Part shown: in pieces, positions 52,976 to 61,687 of the stretch
Position numbering within the stretch: the first letter of the stretch is position 1
How the letters are laid out: each line of letters begins with the position of its first letter
Assembly: GCF_005796225.1 (NCBI RefSeq)
Contig: NZ_VAHO01000019.1
Location: 1 to 63,635, forward strand
DNA: 63,635 bases
Source: Pseudarthrobacter sp. NamE5
Lineage (GTDB): Bacteria; Actinomycetota; Actinomycetes; Actinomycetales; Micrococcaceae
Direction of reading: 5' to 3'
Translations under genes and position numbers: made by a program
Notes under the pieces: generated by a model
Databases searched by the model: none
Seen by the model: only the letters and a program-made list of their open reading frames with translations
What the model was told of the DNA's origin: nothing

Positions 52976-54667
52976 TCAGGCCTCGAGCACCACGGGAATG
53001 ATCATGGGCCTGCGTCGCAGCTTGCGGTTGACCCAGGTGCCCACCACGCGGCGGACCACCTGCTGGAGCTGGTGGCTGGTATGGTCCGCGTGGTTCAGGA
53101 CAGCCTCCTCCAGAGCGGCATTGATCTTGGGGATGATGTCGTCGAACACGGAGTCGTCTTCGGCCACGCCCCGGGCGTGGATCTCGGGCCCGGAGACCAC
53201 CTTGCCGGTGGCGCGGTGAATGACGGTGATGATCGAGATGAAGCCTTCGTCGCCCAGGATGCGGCGGTCCTTGAGGTCGGCGTCAGTGATCTCGCCCACG
53301 CTGGAACCATCCACATAGATGAAGCCGACTTCAACCTGTCCCACCACGTCAGCGCGGTGGTCCTTGAGGTCGATGACTGTGCCGTTGTCGGCGAGGATGA
53401 CGCTCGCCTCCGGCACGCCGGACTCGATGGCAATTTTTCCGTTGGCGATCAGGTGGCGGGTTTCCCCGTGCACCGGCATGGCGTTGAGCGGCTCCAGGAT
53501 GTTGTAGCAGTACAGCAGTTCACCGGCGGCGGCGTGGCCGGAAACGTGGACCTTGGCATTGCCCTTGTGGATGACGTCGGCGCCGAGCTTGAGCAGTCCG
53601 TTGATGATCCGGAAGACAGCGTTCTCGTTGCCTGGGATCAGGCTCGAGGCCAGGATGACGGTGTCACCTTCGCCCACCACCACACGGTGGTCGCCGTTGG
53701 CCATCCGGGACAGCGCGGCCATGGGCTCGCCCTGGGAACCGGTGGACATCAGCACCACGCGGTTGTCCGGCAGGTTGTCGATGTTCTTGATGTCCACGAT
53801 CAGGCCCGGCGGGACGTCCAGATAACCCAGCTTTTCCGCAATCGCCATGTTCCGGACCATGGAGCGGCCAACGAAGGCCACTTTGCGGTTGTGCTTGGCC
53901 GCCGCGTCCAGCACCTGCTGGACCCGGTGCACGTGGGACGAGAACGAAGCGACGATGATCCGCTTGGTCGCCTGGCCGAAGAGCCGTTCCAGCGTGGGGC
54001 CGATTTCCTTCTCCGCGGTGGTGAAGCCGGGGATGTCCGCATTGGTGGAGTCGGACATGAAGAGGTCCACGCCCTCCTCGCCGAGTTTGGCGAAGTGGCG
54101 GAGGTCCGTGATGCGCCCGTCCAGCGGAAGCTGGTCCATCTTGAAATCGCCCGTGTGCAGGACAGTGCCGCCTGCGGTACGGACGAACACGGCCAGGGCG
54201 TCGGGAATCGAGTGGTTGACGGCCACGAATTCGCACTCGAACGGGCCAAACTTTTCCACCTGTCCTTCCTCCACCGTGAGCGTGTACGGCCGGATGCGGT
54301 GCTCCTGCAGTTTCGCTTCGATCAGGGCAAGGGTGAGCTGCGAGCCTACCAGCGGGATGTCGTTGCGGCGGCGCAGCAGGTACGGAACGGCTCCGATGTG
54401 GTCTTCGTGGCCATGGGTGAGCACCACGGCCACGACGTCGTCCAGGCGGTCCTCGATGTAGGAGAAATCGGGCAGGATCAGGTCGACGCCGGGCTGCGTT
54501 TCCTCCGGGAAGAGGACACCGCAGTCAACGATCAGCAGCTTGCCGTCGATTTCGAACACGGCCATGTTCCGGCCGATCTCCCCCAGCCCGCCGAGCGGAA
54601 CGATCCGCAGCGTGCCCTGGGGCAGGCGGGGAGGGGTGACAAGGCCGGTGAGGGCGGTTTGGGTCAT
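52976..54667 (-). CDS. rnj: ribonuclease J
   Basis: Metallo-beta-lactamase/beta-CASP ribonuclease with endo- and 5'-exonuclease activity on mRNA and rRNA. The 563-aa protein has the zinc motif THGHEDHIGAVPYLL (about residues 80-95), HTGDFKMD, the beta-CASP segment and VSGHAAAGEL with a C-terminal domain ending RRPMIIPVVLEA. It lies 40 bp after dapA, an arrangement common in actinobacteria. Confidence 0.95.
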   Translation of the reverse strand: MTQTALTGLVTPPRLPQGTLRIVPLGGLGEIGRNMAVFEIDGKLLIVDCGVLFPEETQPGVDLILPDFSYIEDRLDDVVAVVLTHGHEDHIGAVPYLLRRRNDIPLVGSQLTLALIEAKLQEHRIRPYTLTVEEGQVEKFGPFECEFVAVNHSIPDALAVFVRTAGGTVLHTGDFKMDQLPLDGRITDLRHFAKLGEEGVDLFMSDSTNADIPGFTTAEKEIGPTLERLFGQATKRIIVASFSSHVHRVQQVLDAAAKHNRKVAFVGRSMVRNMAIAEKLGYLDVPPGLIVDIKNIDNLPDNRVVLMSTGSQGEPMAALSRMANGDHRVVVGEGDTVILASSLIPGNENAVFRIINGLLKLGADVIHKGNAKVHVSGHAAAGELLYCYNILEPLNAMPVHGETRHLIANGKIAIESGVPEASVILADNGTVIDLKDHRADVVGQVEVGFIYVDGSSVGEITDADLKDRRILGDEGFISIITVIHRATGKVVSGPEIHARGVAEDDSVFDDIIPKINAALEEAVLNHADHTSHQLQQVVRRVVGTWVNRKLRRRPMIIPVVLEA

Positions 54668-54707
54668 ATTGCACTACTTTCCAGGCGGAAGGTGCCGGTC
54701 TTAGTCC

Positions 54708-55616
54708 TCAGGAAAAGACCAGCCCCCCTTCCGCCAAATCCCCGCGGATGGTTTCGATCTCGGCTTCGTCCGGCTCCACGAGGGGCAAACGGACAATCGA
54801 GTTGGGCAGGACTTCCTGCCATTTAAGAATCTGCTTGGCCGCCACAGCACCCTGGACCCGCGTCATGGTGGCGCGGACTACAGGCTGGAGTTCAAAGTTG
54901 ATCTTCCGGGCGGTGCTGAGGTCGTTCGCGTTGACGGCGTCGATGAGTTCACGGAAGCGGCGGGTGGCCACGTGCGTTGTGACGCCCACCAGGCCGACGG
55001 CGCCGAGGGCCATCCACGGCAGGGTCAGTCCGTCGTCGCCCGAGTAGAACAGAAGGTCCGTCTCGGCCATGACACGCGTGGCGGCGACGAAGTCAGCCTT
55101 GGCGTCCTTGACCGCAACAATGTTCGGGTGCTGCGCAAGCCGGATCATGGTGTCCGGCTCGATGGCAATGGAGGAACGGCCGGGAATGTCGTACAGCATG
55201 ACGGGGACGTCGACGGCGGAGGCGATCGTCTCGAAGTGTGCGCGGACGCCTGTCTGGCTGGGCTTGTTGTAGTAAGGCGTTACCAGGAGGAGGCCGTCGA
55301 CGCCGAGGGCTGCTGCCTGCTGGGAGAGGTGGACAGAGTGGGCGGTGTCGTTGGTGCCCGTGCCGGCGATGACCGCTGCCCGGCCGCCCACCGCATCCTT
55401 GACGGCGCGGAACATGCCGAGGTTCTCCTCGTCGGTCAGCGTGGACGTTTCGCCGGTGGTGCCGGTGACCACCAGGCCGTCACAGCCGTCGTCGACCAGC
55501 TTGCTCGCCAGCGCCGCCGCCTGCTCGTAATCCACTGCGCCGTCCTTCGTGAACGGCGTGACCATTGCGGTCAGAAGAGTACCGAGGGCAGGGAGATGCG
55601 CGGATGTGTCAGCCAT
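54708..55616 (-). CDS. dapA: 4-hydroxy-tetrahydrodipicolinate synthase
   Basis: First committed step of lysine/diaminopimelate synthesis, condensing pyruvate with aspartate semialdehyde. The 302-aa aldolase-fold protein has TGTTGETSTLTDEE, LLVTPYYNKPSQ with the active-site tyrosine, YDIPGRSSI and the Schiff-base lysine in VAVKDAKAD. The ATG at 55616 lacks a Shine-Dalgarno sequence (preceded by a T-run), so translation may be leaderless. dapB lies 2.4 kb away on the same strand. Confidence 0.95.
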   Translation of the reverse strand: MADTSAHLPALGTLLTAMVTPFTKDGAVDYEQAAALASKLVDDGCDGLVVTGTTGETSTLTDEENLGMFRAVKDAVGGRAAVIAGTGTNDTAHSVHLSQQAAALGVDGLLLVTPYYNKPSQTGVRAHFETIASAVDVPVMLYDIPGRSSIAIEPDTMIRLAQHPNIVAVKDAKADFVAATRVMAETDLLFYSGDDGLTLPWMALGAVGLVGVTTHVATRRFRELIDAVNANDLSTARKINFELQPVVRATMTRVQGAVAAKQILKWQEVLPNSIVRLPLVEPDEAEIETIRGDLAEGGLVFS

Positions 55617-55753
55617 GGAAAAAACGTTACCCTGTCCGCGGCTGGTTAGGACAATGCCGCGGGCGTGATGCACGTCAAATTACCCCAGGACGCCCGCCGC
55701 CAGTCGCACTTCCCCGGCGCCGGAGCCCTCTGCGCCGCGGACGGCTGCGGCAG

Positions 55754-56113
55754 TCAGGACGCGGGGCGGCTGGCGGGACGGGGCGCTGCCGCGGGTGGGT
55801 GGCAGTAGCGGCCTACCGCTGCCTGCCGCAGCCCCTCCGCCCACGAGGCGAGCCGTTGGGCGGCCCGGACGTAGTGGAACAGCTCCACGGGCGTGAGGGC
55901 GTCAATGTCCGTCTCGGAAAGCCGGCGCGCAAGTTCGGCACCCTCAGGCTGAGCGTCGAGGCTGATACCCTCCTGTTCCCACTGGACATCCTCCGGCGGA
56001 CGGCCAGTGACCAACTGGCGGAAAAGGTAGTCAACGACACTTGGGCTCATGGCCTTCAAGAGTCCGCCACTGCCCGGCTCGGAAGCAGAAATTCCTGGCG
56101 ATGGATTGTTCAT
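55754..56113 (-). CDS. short DUF222/13E12-like protein, SOS-controlled
   Basis: A 119-aa protein, MNNPSPGISASEPGSGG at the start, then VDALTP-like DIDALTPVELFHYVRAAQRLASWAEGLRQAAVGRYC. This last helical stretch resembles the N-terminal part of DUF222/13E12 proteins, which usually continue for 300 or more residues into an HNH nuclease domain; here the protein stops after a proline/alanine tail. The ATG at 56113 follows the -10 by six bases. A LexA box matching 15 of 16 positions fills the promoter. It may be a truncated remnant kept with its promoter, or a small protein in its own right. The family call is from memory of the motif. Confidence 0.6.
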   Translation of the reverse strand: MNNPSPGISASEPGSGGLLKAMSPSVVDYLFRQLVTGRPPEDVQWEQEGISLDAQPEGAELARRLSETDIDALTPVELFHYVRAAQRLASWAEGLRQAAVGRYCHPPAAAPRPASRPAS

Positions 56114-56119
56114 GCCGCA

Positions 56120-56148
56120 ATAGTATTCGAACATATATTCGAAGACAA
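56120..56148 (-). promoter_or_regulatory. leaderless SOS promoter with near-perfect LexA box
   Basis: TCGAACATATATTCGA (56127-56142) differs from the ideal actinobacterial LexA operator at one base. On the minus strand it fills the 17-bp spacer between -35 TTGTCT (56143-56148) and -10 TACTAT (56120-56125). Six bases then separate the -10 from the ATG at 56113. It is the best LexA box in the window, better than those of lexA and recA. Confidence 0.8.
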
Positions 56149-56198
56149 GGAGGATTTCCTGACGACCAGGGCACAGGCAGGTGTGAGACGATCTGGTC

Positions 56199-57434
56199 AT
56201 GACGTCCCCTAACGCGGCAAGATCAGCGCGCACAACCGGCAGTCAGCCCGGTGCGGGACGCCTCCATGGAATCGACGCCGCCCGCGGCATCGCTCTGCTG
56301 GGCATGATGGCCACGCACCTGCTCCCTACCTTCGAGTCGAACGCCGACCTGACCCCTACGTGGATTGGGCTCACGTTCTCCGGACGGGCGGCGGCCCTGT
56401 TCGCCGTCCTGGCGGGCGTGGGGCTGGCCTTGTCCACGGGGAAGCAGAAGCCGCTGGCGGGTCCGGAACTCTCGGCGGCCCGGTGTGGGGTGGCCCTGCG
56501 TGCCTTGGTGATTGCCGCCGTCGGACTTACTTTGGGCGGGGTGGAGGTCAACCTGGCCATCATCCTGGTCCATTACGGGGTGCTGTTCCTGTGTGTCCTG
56601 CCTTTCCTCGGGATGGGGCTGAAACGGCTGCTCGCCTGGGCCGGCGGCTGGATCCTTGGGTCGCCCGTGCTGGCCTACCTGCTCCGCCCGTGGCTCCTTG
56701 CGGCAGAACCGCCGCTCCAGCTGGGACACAACCCGTCATGGGAAGACCTCGCCACACCGTGCCGGCTTGTCGCGGACCTCTTCTTCACCGGTTACTACCC
56801 GGTGTTCCAGTGGCTGTCGTACCTGCTGGTGGGGCTCGTCGTCGGCCGGCTGATGCTGGTCAAGGCGATGTTGCCGGCGTTTTTGCTGGTGGCCGGCTCG
56901 GTGGCCGCCGTCCTTTCAAAAGCGCTGGGCGTCGCCGCGATGGAAGACTGGGGCGGACGGGCTGCACTGGAAAAGGTGCTCAACTCGCCGGGCTACCCCC
57001 TGCACAGCGTCCTGCAGGTCAACCTCACGGGGATTCCACAGGAAGGATCGTGGTGGTGGCTGGCCTCCGCCGCACCCCATTCGGGCACCACCCTAGACCT
57101 GCTGCATACCTCTGCAGTGGCGGTCGCGGTGATCGGCGCCTGCCTTCTGCTGGGCCGGCTGGCGGAGTGGGTGGACCTGGACCTGCTGCTGCCGCTGCGT
57201 GGTCCCGGCGCCATGACCCTTTCCCTCTACACGGTCCACGTCTGGGTGGTGTCGGGGTTCTACCTCAAGCCGCTCCCCGCGGGCTGGACTGAGGACGGGA
57301 TGTACTTTGCCCAGGCCGCCACTGCCATCGTGGTGGGCATGGTGTTCGTCCTGCTCAAGTGGCGCGGCCCGCTGGAATGGCTGGGCCATGCCGCCAACCA
57401 GGTGGGCCGGGGCCAGGTCAAGAGCCTGCGGTAG
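56199..57434 (+). CDS. heparan-alpha-glucosaminide N-acetyltransferase-like/DUF418 membrane protein
   Basis: A 411-aa protein with about 10-11 membrane segments. The N-terminal HGIDAARGIALLGMMATHLLP matches the HGSNAT-catalytic/DUF1624 start, and the C-terminal half (FFTGYYPVFQWLSYLLVGLVVGR, ... LSLYTVHVWVVSG) matches DUF418. The family is thought to move acyl groups across the membrane onto cell-surface sugars; the substrate here is unknown. It is divergent from the SOS-controlled stub and followed by a strong terminator. Confidence 0.83.
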   Translation: MTSPNAARSARTTGSQPGAGRLHGIDAARGIALLGMMATHLLPTFESNADLTPTWIGLTFSGRAAALFAVLAGVGLALSTGKQKPLAGPELSAARCGVALRALVIAAVGLTLGGVEVNLAIILVHYGVLFLCVLPFLGMGLKRLLAWAGGWILGSPVLAYLLRPWLLAAEPPLQLGHNPSWEDLATPCRLVADLFFTGYYPVFQWLSYLLVGLVVGRLMLVKAMLPAFLLVAGSVAAVLSKALGVAAMEDWGGRAALEKVLNSPGYPLHSVLQVNLTGIPQEGSWWWLASAAPHSGTTLDLLHTSAVAVAVIGACLLLGRLAEWVDLDLLLPLRGPGAMTLSLYTVHVWVVSGFYLKPLPAGWTEDGMYFAQAATAIVVGMVFVLLKWRGPLEWLGHAANQVGRGQVKSLR

Positions 57435-57464
57435 CGCCACCACGCTGCCCCCCGGCGCCGCACC

Positions 57465-57496
57465 CTTCCCTTGGTGCCGCGGCACCAAGGGAAGGT
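57465..57496. terminator. bidirectional terminator
   Basis: A 15-bp perfect inverted repeat with a 2-nt centre (arms 57465-57479 and 57482-57496) lies between the acyltransferase-like gene and the convergent TPR-like gene. TTAGCTAG follows on the plus strand. Confidence 0.75.
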
Positions 57497-57499
57497 TAG

Positions 57500-57979
57500 C
57501 TAGGCCGGAACCTTGCCGCGGAAGAGCCTGACGGCGTCGCGCATGGAGGCGCGGGCGCGCTTGCGGTCACCTGCGGCGTCGTAGGCGCAGCTCAAACGGA
57601 ACCAGGAGCGCCAATCGTCCGGAGCCGCCTCCGCCTCGGCGCGGTATTTCTCGAACTCGGCGTCGGCTGCCGCGCGGATAATCCGGCCCGCGGGGGTGCG
57701 GGGCAGTTCGTCCACGGGCAGGCCGCCCTCGGCTTCGAGGACCTTTGCCATTTGCTCCGTCCGGGCCCCGAACATCAGTTCACGGATCAGTGCCCAGGCT
57801 CCGATGACAGGCAGTACCAGGTAGGCGGCACCGATCGCTACTGCTGCGGGGTTGCTGTCCGTCAGCAGGAGGATGGACCGCTGGAAGGACACCACCAGGT
57901 AGAAAACCAGGAGCAGTGTCACTGCCCCTACCCAGATCTTGGTGCGGTTCTTCCCGAGCGCTGCCACCAGTCCGCCCAT
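57500..57979 (-). CDS. membrane-anchored protein with TPR-like C-terminus
   Basis: A 159-aa protein with two membrane segments (about residues 15-35 and 47-68) and a soluble C-terminal half. The stretch AEFEKYRAEAEAAPDDWRSWFRLSCAYDAAGDRKRARASMRDAVRLF (in parts) reads like one tetratricopeptide-type helix pair. It lies three bases after the dapB stop and likely shares its transcript. I do not know its function; homologues appear to be common next to dapB in Micrococcales. Confidence 0.8.
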   Translation of the reverse strand: MGGLVAALGKNRTKIWVGAVTLLLVFYLVVSFQRSILLLTDSNPAAVAIGAAYLVLPVIGAWALIRELMFGARTEQMAKVLEAEGGLPVDELPRTPAGRIIRAAADAEFEKYRAEAEAAPDDWRSWFRLSCAYDAAGDRKRARASMRDAVRLFRGKVPA

Positions 57980-57982
57980 GGC

Positions 57983-58753
57983 CTAGAGCCCCAGGTCCAA
58001 GTAGCCGTCCAGCCCCACGGTCAGTCCGGGGTGGGTGGCGACGTTGCGCACGCCCAGAAGGACGCCCGGCATGAAGGAGGCACGGTCGAAGGAATCGTGG
58101 CGCAGGGTCAGCTGCTCGCCAGCACCGCCAAGCAGGACTTCCTGGTGGGCCACAAGGCCGCGGAGCCGCACGCTGTGGACCCGGATGCCGTCCACCTCGC
58201 AGCCGCGGGCACCGGCGAGTTCGCTGGTGGTGGCGTCCGGGCCGGGCGGGACCTGTGCAGCGGCACGTTCGGCTGCGATCAGCTGTGCGGTACGGACGGC
58301 GGTTCCCGAGGGCGCGTCCACCTTGTCCGGGTGGTGCAGTTCGATGATTTCCACCGATTCGAAGTACCTGGCTGCCTTGGCAGCGAAGGCCGAGGCGAGC
58401 ACCGAGCCCAGGGCAAAGTTGGGGGCGATCAGCACTCCGGTTTCCGGGTGGCCTGCCAGCAGGTCCCTCAGGGCCGAGAGCTTTCCTTCGTCCCAGCCGG
58501 TGGTGCCAACGACGGCGTGGATGCCGTTTTCGACGGCGAAGCGGACGTTTGCTTCGGTGCTTTCCGGCACGGTCAGGTCCACCACGAATTTTGCGCCGGC
58601 GGCAGTCACCTGGTCCAGCGAGTCGCCGCGGCCGAGGGCGGCGACCAGCTTCATGTCGGGCGCGGCTTCAACGGCCTTCACGGCTTCGGCGCCCATGCGC
58701 CCGTTAGCGCCCAGCACGGCGACGGGCAAGGGAGCAGAGAGTTGTTCGGTCAT
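57983..58753 (-). CDS. dapB: 4-hydroxy-tetrahydrodipicolinate reductase
   Basis: Second step of the DAP/lysine branch after DapA. The 256-aa protein has the nucleotide motif VLGANGRMGAEAVKAVE, VGTTGWDEG and the substrate motif ELHHPDKVDAPSGTAVRTA. The E. coli-type HH..K.DAPSGTA is fully conserved. It is followed at 3 bp by the TPR-like gene. Confidence 0.95.
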   Translation of the reverse strand: MTEQLSAPLPVAVLGANGRMGAEAVKAVEAAPDMKLVAALGRGDSLDQVTAAGAKFVVDLTVPESTEANVRFAVENGIHAVVGTTGWDEGKLSALRDLLAGHPETGVLIAPNFALGSVLASAFAAKAARYFESVEIIELHHPDKVDAPSGTAVRTAQLIAAERAAAQVPPGPDATTSELAGARGCEVDGIRVHSVRLRGLVAHQEVLLGGAGEQLTLRHDSFDRASFMPGVLLGVRNVATHPGLTVGLDGYLDLGL

Positions 58754-58887
58754 GGCTTTAAGCCTACCGGGGGGCGTGCGCCGCGCAGGAAACGGGAAGC
58801 GTGCGTTACCTCGCAGGAAGCGCCGCTTCCCCCTGGAAGCGCGAAACCAGCGGACGTCCGTTATTTATCAGATTGCGCCAGGCCGCC

Positions 58888-59361
58888 TCAGCCGCCCGCG
58901 CCGACCCATTCCACGGTTCCGTCGGCAAAGAACTGTTCCTTCCAAATGGGAACCTGCTCCTTGATCCGGTCCACCAATTCGGAGCACACGGCGAAGGCCT
59001 GGCCGCGGTGCGCGGCCGACACGGCGCAGACCAGCGCGGGGTCGCCGATCTCGAGCATGCCGATCCGGTGGGCTGCCCAGATGCGCACGGGCTGCGAGGT
59101 TCCGCCACCGTCCCCGCTGGCTGCCGCCTGTTCGGCAGCCAGCTGCGCGACGACGTCGGACATCACCTGGTGGGCCGTGGGATGCGCGCTGTAGCTGAGC
59201 CGCTCCACCAATTTGCCGCCGTCATGGTTCCGCACGACGCCGCTGAAGCTGACCACCGCGCCAGCAGTATCGCTTTCCACGGCCGCGATAGCCTGGTTGA
59301 CGGAGATCGGCTCCGCGCTCAGGACGGCGTTGACTACCTCGAATGCCGCTTCAGTGCCCAT
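58888..59361 (-). CDS. moaE: molybdopterin synthase catalytic subunit
   Basis: Large subunit that with MoaD turns cyclic pyranopterin monophosphate into molybdopterin. The 157-aa protein has GAVVSFSGVVRNHDGGK, WAAHRIGMLEIGD, the HRGQAF segment and the active-site lysine in PIWKEQFF. It overlaps mogA by 11 bp, the last gene of moeA-moaC-mogA-moaE. Its partner moaD is at 63278 on the other strand. Confidence 0.94.
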   Translation of the reverse strand: MGTEAAFEVVNAVLSAEPISVNQAIAAVESDTAGAVVSFSGVVRNHDGGKLVERLSYSAHPTAHQVMSDVVAQLAAEQAAASGDGGGTSQPVRIWAAHRIGMLEIGDPALVCAVSAAHRGQAFAVCSELVDRIKEQVPIWKEQFFADGTVEWVGAGG

Positions 59362-59875
59362 GTCCGCCTTCCAGCTGGTCGCAAAGATGCCCGATCACCG
59401 GGTCAAGGACGCTTAGTCCGTCCATGACTCCCTTTGGTGAGCCGGGCAGGTTGACGATGAAGGTCTTTCCGGCAGCACCCGCGTGTCCGCGGCTAAGGGC
59501 CGCCAACGGAGTCTTCGCGGCACCGGCGCGGCGGATCGCTTCCATAATGCCCGGGATCTCGCGGTCCAGGAGCGGCAGGGTAACGTCCGGTGTGCGGTCG
59601 TCGGGGCTGAGGCCGGTGCCGCCGCTGGTAATCACGACGGCGGGGCGCTGGGTGAGGAGCGCACGGAGGGCTGCGCCGACGGGCTCGCCGTCGGGAACCA
59701 CCATGGCAGGAAAGACGTCAAAACCGTGTTCCGTAAGCCAATCGGTGATTACGGGGCCGGTTTCGTCGTCGTAGATACCGGCGGCGGCACGCGTGGAGGC
59801 GATCACGACGCCGGCCTTCCGGCCCTGGACGTCGCCGTGGCGGTGCGGTTCGGGGGCGTTATGGGTGCTGGTCAC
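59351..59875 (-). CDS. mogA: molybdopterin adenylyltransferase (MogA/MoaB family)
   Basis: Activates molybdopterin by adenylation before molybdate insertion. The 174-aa protein has VIASTRAAAGIYDDETGPVI, VITSGGTGLSPDDRTPDVTLPLLDREIPGIMEAIR (parts; the TSGGTGL loop is the MPT site) and VNLPGSPKGVMD. Family members are named MogA or MoaB; the order in this cluster fits MogA. It overlaps moaC by 4 bp and moaE by 11 bp. Confidence 0.9.
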   Translation of the reverse strand: MTSTHNAPEPHRHGDVQGRKAGVVIASTRAAAGIYDDETGPVITDWLTEHGFDVFPAMVVPDGEPVGAALRALLTQRPAVVITSGGTGLSPDDRTPDVTLPLLDREIPGIMEAIRRAGAAKTPLAALSRGHAGAAGKTFIVNLPGSPKGVMDGLSVLDPVIGHLCDQLEGGHGH

Positions 59876-60366
59876 AGTGTCCAGTCCCCGCTCTTGCCAC
59901 CGCTCTTGGCCAGCACCTTGATGTCGTTCAGTACGGCGTGCTTGTCCACGGCCTTGATCATGTCATAGACGCTCAACGCCGCGACCGAAGCGGCGGTGAG
60001 GGCCTCCATTTCCACCCCGGTCACGCCGCGGGTCTTGACCGTGGCGAGAATGGCCACGGACTCCGCTTCGAGCTCAAAGTCCACGGTGACCTTGGACAGC
60101 GGCAGCGGGTGGCACAGCGGGATCAGCTCGGGGGTCTTCTTGGCCGCCATGATTCCGGCCACCCGCGCCACGGCCAGGGCATCCCCCTTGGGCAGGCCGC
60201 CGGATCCAAGCATGCCCATCACCTCTGCCGTGGTGTGGACGGTGGCTCTGGCGGTGGCCTCGCGGGTGGTTTCGGCCTTGGCGGAAACATCCACCATCTG
60301 GGCGCTGCCGTCCTGGCGCAGGTGCGTCAGTGCGGCAGGGGTCTGTTCTGCATTCACAGCATCCAT
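59872..60366 (-). CDS. moaC: cyclic pyranopterin monophosphate synthase MoaC
   Basis: Second step of molybdenum-cofactor synthesis, acting on the MoaA product. The 164-aa protein has QMVDVSAKAETTREATA, KKTPELIPLCHPLPLSKV, TGVEMEALTAASVAALSVYDMIKAVD and IKVLAKSGGKSG, all signature segments. It overlaps both neighbours, moeA by 13 bp and mogA by 4 bp, so translation is coupled. Confidence 0.95.
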   Translation of the reverse strand: MDAVNAEQTPAALTHLRQDGSAQMVDVSAKAETTREATARATVHTTAEVMGMLGSGGLPKGDALAVARVAGIMAAKKTPELIPLCHPLPLSKVTVDFELEAESVAILATVKTRGVTGVEMEALTAASVAALSVYDMIKAVDKHAVLNDIKVLAKSGGKSGDWTL

Positions 60367-61664
60367 ACTTCCACCTCCTCCCCCGCCGCGAGCGCGCCCA
60401 CTCCTGCCGGGACGTGGACAAGCACGTTGGAACCGGCCAAGGCGTGCATCAGGTGCGAGCTTTCCCCGCCCTGCAATGCCACGGTCCCATCCGGGCCGAG
60501 GGTGCCGCGCCGGACCTGGTGTTTGTGTTCCGGGGAGGTGAGGGGCTGGCTCAGGCGCGCGCGCAGTGGCAGGCGCGGTACCGGAGTGCCGAAGAGGCCG
60601 GCGAGGACGGGGCGGAGGAACATTTCAAAGGACACCAGGCAGCTGACTGGATTGCCGGGAAAGCCCAGGAAGGGGCGCCCTTCGAAGGTGCCGATTCCCT
60701 GCGGACCACCCGGCTGCATCGCTACGTGCAGGAACTCCACCGGCTGGTCCGCCATGGCCTGCCGGACCACCTCGTACGCGCCCTTGCTGACTCCGCCGGT
60801 GGTGACGATCAGGTCAACACCCGCGCCTTCGCTTCGCAGCAGCTGTCGAAGTGCTTCCGGATCATCGGTGGCGATTCCTGCGCGCTGGACCTCCATCCCT
60901 GCCTGCTTCATGGCAGCTTCCAGGAGCGTGCCGTTGGAGTCGTAGATTTTTCCGGCCGGCAGCTCCTGGCCGGGCTGGACCACCTCGTCACCCGTGGTGA
61001 CGAGGAGGACTGTCACGGCCCGGTGGACAGTCACCTCCGGGATGCCCAGCGCCGCGAGCAGCCCCAGCTGCGCGGGGCCCAGGAAGGTACCGGTGGCCAG
61101 GGCTGTCTCGCCGGCCCGCACATCGCTGCCGGCGTCCCGGACAAAGGTGCCGGGGGTTGCCGGGGGCAACCATACCGTCGTCTCCGTGCCCAGCCCGCCG
61201 TGCGGCAGGAATCGGTCCGGGACAGCCCTCTCAATCGGGACGACGGCATCGGCCCCCTCCGGGAGCATGGCGCCGGTCATGATGGGGGCAGCCATCCCGG
61301 CCTCCAGTGCTGCGGGACTGGCGCCCGCCGGAACGGCGGGCATGACGCGCAGCCCTGCTCCGCCGTCGGGCACGTCTGCGGAACGGATGGCATAGCCGTC
61401 CATCTGCGAGTTGGCGAAAGGCGGAAGGCTGATGGGTGCGCGGATGTCGTCGACCAGGCCGCGGCCCAGCGCTTCCTGCAGGGGCAGCAGTTCAGTACGC
61501 TCGGGTGACCGCAACGGCTGGAGGAGCCCAGCGACGGCAGCGGCATGGTCAGCAACGGACCGCGACTGGTGTCCGGCATGGTGCCTGGCTTCAGGGGCGG
61601 TTCCGCCGCCGCCGCGGCGCAGCGCGTTCTCCAGTGAGGCTCCGTGCAGTTCCGGGCTGGTCAT
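60354..61664 (-). CDS. moeA: molybdopterin molybdotransferase MoeA
   Basis: Inserts molybdenum into adenylated molybdopterin. The 436-aa protein has the MoeA N-terminal segment SLPPFANSQMDGYAIRS, the MPT-binding loop VTTGGVSKGAYEVVRQ and FLGFPGNPVSCLVSFEMFLRP, with a C-terminal beta domain. A histidine-rich stretch occurs near residues 27-40 (ARHHAGHQSRS). First gene of the leftward Moco operon. The decayed molybdoenzyme lies just upstream. Confidence 0.94.
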   Translation of the reverse strand: MTSPELHGASLENALRRGGGGTAPEARHHAGHQSRSVADHAAAVAGLLQPLRSPERTELLPLQEALGRGLVDDIRAPISLPPFANSQMDGYAIRSADVPDGGAGLRVMPAVPAGASPAALEAGMAAPIMTGAMLPEGADAVVPIERAVPDRFLPHGGLGTETTVWLPPATPGTFVRDAGSDVRAGETALATGTFLGPAQLGLLAALGIPEVTVHRAVTVLLVTTGDEVVQPGQELPAGKIYDSNGTLLEAAMKQAGMEVQRAGIATDDPEALRQLLRSEGAGVDLIVTTGGVSKGAYEVVRQAMADQPVEFLHVAMQPGGPQGIGTFEGRPFLGFPGNPVSCLVSFEMFLRPVLAGLFGTPVPRLPLRARLSQPLTSPEHKHQVRRGTLGPDGTVALQGGESSHLMHALAGSNVLVHVPAGVGALAAGEEVEVWML

Positions 61665-61687
61665 GGTTCCACCTTCAGTTCAGCCTT

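Noticed and set aside
52949..54826. 625-aa open frame opposite ribonuclease J
   Set aside because: Antisense shadow of rnj; long only because high GC makes stop codons rare in that phase.
57752..59194. 480-aa open frame opposite dapB and moaE
   Set aside because: Crosses two real genes and their gap on the other strand and shows no protein signature.
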